Source: Streptomyces sp. NRRL F-5122
Lineage (GTDB): Bacteria > Actinomycetota > Actinomycetes > Streptomycetales > Streptomycetaceae
Assembly (NCBI RefSeq): GCF_001507435.1
Contig: NZ_LMWH01000243.1
Coordinates: 1 to 64,000 of the forward strand
Direction of reading: 5' to 3'
DNA: 64,000 nt
How positions within the stretch are numbered: the stretch's first letter is position 1; every line of letters starts with the position of its first letter. Under the pieces are notes generated by a model that worked only from the letters and a program-made list of their open reading frames with translations, did no database searches and was not told where the DNA came from. This document shows, one piece after another, positions 58,311 through 64,000 of the stretch. Made by a program: the position numbers and the translations under genes.

Positions 58311-61300
58311 TTGACGGGGTTCGTGTTGCTGCGCGCACGCGCGCACTGGCTGCTGCTGGGTGCTGCGCTGCTCTGCGTGGTGCTCACCACGTGCGTGATC
58401 GCCTCGCTCGCGGCGTTCAGCGGAGCGGTCGGGGATGTCGGACTGCGGCGTGCCCTTCAGGACCAGGGGGCGGCGCGCACCCTGGTCGAGGCCGACGCGG
58501 ATGTCACCCCCGCCGACCGCGCCAAGCTGGACGCGGCCGTGCGCAGGACCGTTCCCGCCGCCTTCGACGGCATGCCGGTACGGGTGGCCGCCAGCGTCCA
58601 GTCCGCTTCCTACGGCCTGCCGCGCGCCGCCGGCACCTCGCATGACGCCGACCCCGATCTGACGCTGCTGGCCACCCTCGACCCCGCGCAGGTGACGATG
58701 ACCGGCGGAGCCCGGCCCGGCCCGCCCGGGCCCCGGGGCCCGGTGCCCGTCGCCCTGCCCGAACAGGCCGCCCGTGCGCTGGGTCTGCACGCCGGGGACC
58801 GCGTCACGCTCAGCGACCGCCGCGGCGGCCGGCCCCTGCACGTGCTGGTGACGGGCCTGTACCGGCCGGTCGACCGCACCGCGCTGTACTGGCGGCTCGA
58901 CCCGCTGGGCGGCCGGGGGGTGCGGACGCTGTCGTTCACCACCTACGGCCCGATGCTCGCGGACCCCGGCGCCTTCACCTCCGGGAGCGTTCCGCCGGAC
59001 CGTATGTACTGGCAGGCCCGCGCCGACTTCTCCGCCATGAGCACGGCGCGCATGGACCGTCTGGCGCACAGCGTGCAGCAGACGCTGCACGACCTGGACC
59101 GGGCGACGGGCGGATCCGTGAGAGCCCGCAGCGAGTTGCCGGATCTGCTGACGGATCTGCGCCGCACGCTCCTGGTGAGCCGCTCCACGGTGCTGATCAG
59201 CACGCTGCAGGTGGTGCTCCTGGCGGCCTTCGCGCTGCTCCTGGTGGCCGGCCTGCTCGCCGGGGAACGGGCCGGTGAGATCGCGCAGCTGCGGGCCCGT
59301 GGCGCCGCCCGCTCCCGGGTGGCGGGGCTCGCGGCGGTCGAGGCCCTGCTGCTCGCGCTGCCCGCGGTCGTGGTGGCCCCGCTGCTCGCGGGCCCGCTGC
59401 TGCGGTTGCTGGCCGGCCATGGCCCGCTGGCCCGTGCGCAGGTGCGGCTCGACGCCTCACCGGCCGGGACGTGGTCCGTGGCCGCGATCACCGCGCTGGT
59501 CTGCGCGCTCGCCGTCGTGGGCCCGGCGCTGCGCCGCTCCGGCACGTACGTCGACGAGCGGAACACCGGTCGGCGCCGGGACGCGCTGCCCGGGATCGTG
59601 AAGGCCGGGGCCGATGTGGCGCTCGTCGTCGTCGCGGTACTGGCCTACTGGCAGCTGTCCCGCCGTGCTTCGGGCTCGGGAGTCCTGACGGTCGACACCG
59701 GCGGCGCCCTCGGTGTCGATCCGGTGCTGGTCGCCGCCCCGGCGCTCTGCCTGTGCGCAGGTGCCGTACTGGCCCTGCGCCTGCTGCCGTTCGCGGCCCG
59801 GCTCGGCGAGCGGCGGGCCGCAGGCACCCGCGGACTGACGGCGGCGCTCACCGGCTGGCAGCTGTCCCGCCGGCCCGGACGGGGAGCGGGCCCCGTGCTG
59901 CTGGTGGTGCTCTCCGTGGCGATGGGGATGTTCGCGACCGGCGAGTACTCCAGTTGGGCGCGGTCCCAGCGCGACCAAGCCGACTTCGCGGTCGGGGCGG
60001 ACCTCCGGGTGGTCGGTTCGTCCACCCCGCCCTTCGCCCAGGGCGGCGTCTACGACGCCATTCCCGGCATCGCGGCCGCCACCCCCGCAGTCCGCACCGA
60101 GGTCTCGCTGCCCCGCGACCGCAACGCCACCGTGCTGGCCATGGACACCGCGGCCGCGGCCGGGGTGGTCGACTGGCGTGACGACCTGACGGACCGCTCA
60201 CCGAGCCGACTGCTCGGGCCCCTCCACTCCGGTGCGCAGGCGCAGGGCAGTACCGCGGGCTTCGAGCTGCCGGAGAACACCGGCCGGCTGAGGATCACCG
60301 CGCGCCTGGAGGTGCTCGGCCCGGCCGGCGGGTCCTCCCGGAGCACCGTCGCACCCGACCTCGTCGCCACCGTCACGGACCGGTACGGCGTCCCGTACTC
60401 ATTCCCCTTGGGCACACTGCCCCCGGACGGCCGTCCGCACGTGCTGACGGCGGACTTCGCCGCCGATTCGGACCGGGCCGAGGGCGCGGCACCCGCCGCG
60501 CCGCTCCGGCTGACCGGCATCAAAGCCGCCTACCGCCTGCCGGAACGCGGCGAGGAGCACCGGCTGACGGTCACCGGGCTCAGCGCCGTCCTGGCCGACG
60601 GACGCACGCACGCCGTCCCGGTGCCCGCCGGCGCAGCCTGGGGTGCCCGGGTGCTGACCTCCGCCACGGGCGACTCCGACGGCGCCCCCCAGCGGCCTCG
60701 GGCGACGGCGGCACCCTCCACCGCCGCGGCCCCGCTGTCCATCAGATACGGCACCGGGCAGGCGTCGCCGGACGACCCCGTCGAACTCACGAGCGGGGAG
60801 CTGGACCTGCGGGCCGACACGGCCGCCGTCCCCCTGCCGGCCGCGCTCGCCACGGATGCCTTCCTGCGCGCCACGGGAACACATGTGGGTCAGACGGCCG
60901 ACGTCAGCCTGGGCAACACGACGTTGAGGGTCCGTGTCACCGCAGTCGTCAGTGCCCTGCCCACCGTCGTGCCGCCTGCCACCGATAACGGCGGTGCACT
61001 GCTGCTCGACCTGCGCGCCGTGAACCGGGCCCTGGCGGACCGCGGCGGGGTGGCGGTGCAGCCCGGCGAGTGGTGGCTGGCCGCGGACCACGGCGCCGTC
61101 TCCCGTGTCGCGACGGCGCTGCGGGGGCGTGCCGATGCGGCCTCGGTGCTGGTCCGGGACGAGGAGCGGGAACGGCTCAAGGCCGACCCGCTCGGTGCGG
61201 GCCCGCAGGCCGGACTCCCGGCGGCGGTGGTCGCCGCGGCGGTGCTGGCCGCCGTGGGCTGCGCGGTGGCGGCGGTCGGCGCGTACCGGGAACGCGCGGA

Positions 61301-61622
61301 CGAACACGCGGTGCTGAGGGCTCTGGGCGCCTCCCGGCGCTCGCTGGCACGCGGGGCCGCCGCCGAACAGGGGCTCCTCCTGGTCGTCGCGGTCGCCGTC
61401 GGTGCGGGCCTCGGCGTACTGCTCACGCGCCTCGTGGTGCCGCTGATCGTCCTCACGGCGCAGGCGGAGCGTCCGCTCCCGGCCCTCCGCGTCGAACTGC
61501 CCGCGGGCCCCGTGGTGCGGATGCTGATCGCGGTGACGGCGGTACCGCTGCTCGTGGTCGTACTGACGGCGCTGCGATCGGGCGAACCGGCTCAGGCCCT
61601 GCGCCGCCAGGGAGGTGAATGA
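58311..61622 (+). CDS. FtsX-like ABC transporter permease
   Basis: This 1103-residue permease has an N-terminal membrane helix (FVLLRARAHWLLLGAALLCVV), a large extracytoplasmic MacB-type domain (35-285), an FtsX block of helices (TVLISTLQVVLLAAFALLLVAGLLAG; GERAGEIAQLRARGAARSRVAGL coupling region), a second long extracytoplasmic domain, and a final FtsX block ending EQGLLLVVAVAVGAGLGVLLTRL. The start is a TTG with a weak GGGGTGAG upstream. It forms an operon with the next permease (ATG 2 nt after its stop) and works with the divergent ATPase; the substrate may be a lipoprotein, peptide or lipid. Confidence 0.88.
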   Translation: MTGFVLLRARAHWLLLGAALLCVVLTTCVIASLAAFSGAVGDVGLRRALQDQGAARTLVEADADVTPADRAKLDAAVRRTVPAAFDGMPVRVAASVQSASYGLPRAAGTSHDADPDLTLLATLDPAQVTMTGGARPGPPGPRGPVPVALPEQAARALGLHAGDRVTLSDRRGGRPLHVLVTGLYRPVDRTALYWRLDPLGGRGVRTLSFTTYGPMLADPGAFTSGSVPPDRMYWQARADFSAMSTARMDRLAHSVQQTLHDLDRATGGSVRARSELPDLLTDLRRTLLVSRSTVLISTLQVVLLAAFALLLVAGLLAGERAGEIAQLRARGAARSRVAGLAAVEALLLALPAVVVAPLLAGPLLRLLAGHGPLARAQVRLDASPAGTWSVAAITALVCALAVVGPALRRSGTYVDERNTGRRRDALPGIVKAGADVALVVVAVLAYWQLSRRASGSGVLTVDTGGALGVDPVLVAAPALCLCAGAVLALRLLPFAARLGERRAAGTRGLTAALTGWQLSRRPGRGAGPVLLVVLSVAMGMFATGEYSSWARSQRDQADFAVGADLRVVGSSTPPFAQGGVYDAIPGIAAATPAVRTEVSLPRDRNATVLAMDTAAAAGVVDWRDDLTDRSPSRLLGPLHSGAQAQGSTAGFELPENTGRLRITARLEVLGPAGGSSRSTVAPDLVATVTDRYGVPYSFPLGTLPPDGRPHVLTADFAADSDRAEGAAPAAPLRLTGIKAAYRLPERGEEHRLTVTGLSAVLADGRTHAVPVPAGAAWGARVLTSATGDSDGAPQRPRATAAPSTAAAPLSIRYGTGQASPDDPVELTSGELDLRADTAAVPLPAALATDAFLRATGTHVGQTADVSLGNTTLRVRVTAVVSALPTVVPPATDNGGALLLDLRAVNRALADRGGVAVQPGEWWLAADHGAVSRVATALRGRADAASVLVRDEERERLKADPLGAGPQAGLPAAVVAAAVLAAVGCAVAAVGAYRERADEHAVLRALGASRRSLARGAAAEQGLLLVVAVAVGAGLGVLLTRLVVPLIVLTAQAERPLPALRVELPAGPVVRMLIAVTAVPLLVVVLTALRSGEPAQALRRQGGE

Positions 61623-61623
61623 C

Positions 61624-64000
61624 ATGACCGCTCTTCCGAGTCCCCGGCGCACGTCCGCCGAGGACGGCACCGTCCCCTCGGCCGACACGCCCTGGATACG
61701 CACCCGTCTGCGCGCGGCACCCGGCGCCGCGCTGGCCCTGTCACTACTGGTTCTGGTCACCGCGTTCCTCGCGGCGGCGCTGCCCCGCGCGATCGACGTT
61801 CACGAGGACACGGCCCTGCGCGACACGGTGGCGCAGGCGCGTGTCGCCGATCGCAGCGTGACGGCGACGCTGGACGTGTCGTGGCTGTCCTTCCCCTACA
61901 ACGCCCGGTCCCTCGTCACCCCCCGTTCCCTGGCCTCGACCGAAACGGTGTTCCAGAGCTTCGTCCACCCGCCCCTCGCTCTGGACCGGCGGCAGACCGT
62001 ATACGGCGTACGGACGGCTCAGGCCGCGCCCGCCACGGACGCGTACCTGCCCCGGCCGACCGCGCACACCGACCCGGAGGCAACCGTCGTCGCCCAGCCG
62101 GACCTCGACCGCTTCACCCACGTCGTGGACGGACGACTGCCCCGGCCCGGCTCGGGCACCGGCACCGTCGAGGCGGCCGTCACCGAGCGCACGGCGCGCG
62201 TCATGCATCTGCGCACGGGTTCCGTGGTCCATCTGGCCGGGGGCGGTGAAGCGGGGCTCGTGATGCGGATCACCGGTGTCGTCCGGCCGCTCCACGGCGA
62301 GGCCGCCTACTGGAACGAAGAGCCGGACCTGAAGGCGCCGACGCTGTCCACGGTCCCCGGACAGGACCGCTCGGACCCCAAGTACTACTGGCACTTCACC
62401 GCCCTGATCGACGACAGAGCGGCGGGGGCCCTGCTCGGCCTGCGGGAAGGCGCCACCGCGTACTGGCGCCACCCCGCCGACACCGGCGCCCTGACCGCGC
62501 GCTCCGCCTCGGACCTGGTGGACCGTATCGCCGCGCTCACCAGCGGCCCGCAGGCCGCACAGCTCCAGCAGCGGACCGGGCTGCGCGGGATCACCGTGGA
62601 GGAGGAGGGGCTGGCCACCCTCGTCGAGCCGTTCGGACAAGAACGTGCCGCCACCGCGCCGCTGGTCATGGTCGCGGCGGTCGGCGTCGGCACGGTCGCC
62701 GTCATCGTGCTGCTGATGGCCGGTGAACTGGCCGCCGCCCGGCGGCGAACGGAGCTGGTGCTGCTGCGCGCCCGGGGAGCGGGTCTGCGCGGCCTCGCGG
62801 TGCGTCTGCTCGGTGAGAGCGTCCTGACGGCGGTACCGGCCGCGGCCGTCGGACTGGTGCTCGCCCTGCTGCTGATTCCCACGCAGCGCTCCGCCGCCGC
62901 CGTGGCCGCGGCGGGTGCGGTCGCGGCCGTCGCGTCACTGGCGCTGCCCGTACGCGCCCTGTTCGCCGTCCGCACGGTGCGGCCGGGCGAGCCGGAGGAC
63001 CTGGTGCGCGCCCGTCCCTCGCGGCGCCGCACCGTCGCCGAGCTGACCGTCGTCCTCGTCGTGACCGGCGCCGTGCTGGCGCTGCGCCGCCGCGGTACGG
63101 CGGACGGCGGCCTCGACCTGCTCACCGCGGCCGCCCCGGTCCTCGTGGCGGTGGTCGCGGCCGTGGCGCTGCTCCGGCTGTATCCGCTGCCGCTCCGGCT
63201 GCTCGCCCGGCCCGCGGCCCGCCTGCGGGGTGCGGTCCTCCCCCTGGGCGTGGCGCGCGCCGGCCGCGCCCCCGCCACGGCCACTCTGCCGCTGCTCGCC
63301 GTCCTGGTCGCGCTCACCGTCACCTCGTTCGGCGGTGCGGTCCTCTCCGGCGTGACCGCCGGCCGGGACCGGGCGGCCCTCGCGGCCGTCGGCGCGGACG
63401 CCAGCATCGAGGCACCGGCCGCCCTGCCGGCCGGTCTTGCGGAACGCGTCCGCCGCCTCGACGGCGTGCACGACGTGGCGCCCGTCCGCATCGAAGCCGG
63501 TCTTCGCACGGATTCCCGCAGGACCGTTTACGACCTGTTCATGGTGGACCCCAAAACCTATGCGCGGCTCGCCGCGGCGACGGGCGTGGACGACGGCTTC
63601 CCCGCGGGAGCGCTCGACAACGGCCGTGCCGGCGCGTTCGCCGCCGTCGTGTCCCCGCAGCTGGCGGGGCAGTTCGGGAGCGGCCCGAACATCGTGCGGG
63701 CGTCCGCCGGCTCCTTCGAGGTGCGGGCCGTGGCGACGAGGAAGGCAGCCGCGGCGGCGACCGCCGGCCGGAACTTCGTCATCGTGTCGTCGAAGGCCCT
63801 GGCGAGGGCCCATCCCGACTGGCTGGACGCGGGCTCCCTGAACCCCACGGCGCTCTACATGACCGGTGACCACATCGACGGCCATTCCCTGCGCGCCACC
63901 GCTCACCAGGCGTCGGCCCGGCTGACCGTCCTGGTGCGGTCGGAGGAGCGGGCGGCGCTGAAGAGCACCGCTCTGCAGTCCGGTACCCAGCACGTCTACT
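61624..64000 (+). CDS. FtsX-like ABC transporter permease, cut by window end
   Basis: An open frame from the ATG at 61624 runs to the end of the window (at least 792 residues, no stop). It has an N-terminal helix (GAALALSLLVLVTAFLAAALP), a MacB-like extracytoplasmic domain (45-330), an FtsX helix block (MVAAVGVGTVAVIVLLMAGELAA, then RRRTELVLLRARGAGLRGL) and a second block and domain (LPLLAVLVALTVTSFGGAVL). It is a partner of the preceding permease and of the ATPase at 57396. The C-terminal FtsX block lies beyond position 64000. Confidence 0.88.
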   Translation, partial: MTALPSPRRTSAEDGTVPSADTPWIRTRLRAAPGAALALSLLVLVTAFLAAALPRAIDVHEDTALRDTVAQARVADRSVTATLDVSWLSFPYNARSLVTPRSLASTETVFQSFVHPPLALDRRQTVYGVRTAQAAPATDAYLPRPTAHTDPEATVVAQPDLDRFTHVVDGRLPRPGSGTGTVEAAVTERTARVMHLRTGSVVHLAGGGEAGLVMRITGVVRPLHGEAAYWNEEPDLKAPTLSTVPGQDRSDPKYYWHFTALIDDRAAGALLGLREGATAYWRHPADTGALTARSASDLVDRIAALTSGPQAAQLQQRTGLRGITVEEEGLATLVEPFGQERAATAPLVMVAAVGVGTVAVIVLLMAGELAAARRRTELVLLRARGAGLRGLAVRLLGESVLTAVPAAAVGLVLALLLIPTQRSAAAVAAAGAVAAVASLALPVRALFAVRTVRPGEPEDLVRARPSRRRTVAELTVVLVVTGAVLALRRRGTADGGLDLLTAAAPVLVAVVAAVALLRLYPLPLRLLARPAARLRGAVLPLGVARAGRAPATATLPLLAVLVALTVTSFGGAVLSGVTAGRDRAALAAVGADASIEAPAALPAGLAERVRRLDGVHDVAPVRIEAGLRTDSRRTVYDLFMVDPKTYARLAAATGVDDGFPAGALDNGRAGAFAAVVSPQLAGQFGSGPNIVRASAGSFEVRAVATRKAAAAATAGRNFVIVSSKALARAHPDWLDAGSLNPTALYMTGDHIDGHSLRATAHQASARLTVLVRSEERAALKSTALQSGTQHVY

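Noticed and set aside
1..64000. tRNA, rRNA, CRISPR array, complete transposase or prophage genes
   Set aside because: None was found in the intergenic gaps, which are short; a covariance-model scan could still find small ncRNAs that cannot be judged by eye.

Overview
The window is very GC-rich, with GTG/TTG starts, ATGA/GTGA gene overlaps and GGAGG-type ribosome binding sites. Its gene families (AfsR/SARP, WhiJ-type XRE plus DUF397, F420 enzymes, LAxTG surface protein) place it in the chromosome of a Streptomyces. No rRNA, tRNA, CRISPR array, complete IS element or prophage was seen.

Core regulatory locus. Positions 4545-6881 encode the Ser/Thr kinase AfsK; 13386-16331 (minus) encode its target AfsR; 12967-13167 (minus) encode the small repeat protein AfsS. 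A tandem 11-bp repeat just upstream of afsS has the geometry of a SARP/AfsR site. From memory of S. coelicolor (not checked here), afsK, afsS, afsR and fbiC lie close together. Here they are separated by blocks of CoA and ring/side-chain catabolism genes.

Catabolic regulon. Divergent or tandem operons encode an enoyl-CoA hydratase, a DUF35 Zn-ribbon/OB protein, an Ltp-type thiolase and a FadD-type CoA ligase (7173-11288), an amidohydrolase (16540), two LLM flavin/F420 oxidoreductases, an SDR, a D-aminoacylase-like hydrolase and an aldehyde dehydrogenase (19012-25153), and a second SDR plus an unknown protein (35006-36934). Nearly every promoter of this set carries a 15-bp palindrome close to CTGACGGnCCGTCAG; eight good copies and one degenerate copy over a TetR gene start (2677-3324) were found. 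Four of these genes carry single-base frameshifts in homopolymer runs, and an acyl-CoA dehydrogenase at the left edge lacks its N-terminal domain.

Remaining layout. 1-3.3 kb: DDN-type F420 enzyme, LysE exporter with Lrp regulator, TetR. 25-34.8 kb: second DDN protein, Tat-exported PHP/CehA hydrolase, FbiC (FO synthase), LAxTG surface protein, ADP-ribosylglycohydrolase, sodium:solute symporter. 37-44.5 kb: DUF397/XRE pair, GPP34 protein, a D,D-carboxypeptidase with a very long cytoplasmic tail, large membrane protein. 44.6-49.3 kb: MerR, glutathione peroxidase, ArsR-type regulator divergent from an MFS transporter, slipin. 49.8-57.1 kb: LysR, a DUF1416/persulfide-dioxygenase/rhodanese fusion, Gfo/Idh oxidoreductase with HxlR, lipoprotein, DUF1028 protein, HxlR with PPOX/F420 protein. 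57.4-64 kb: a MacB/FtsX-type ABC exporter whose second permease runs off the window.
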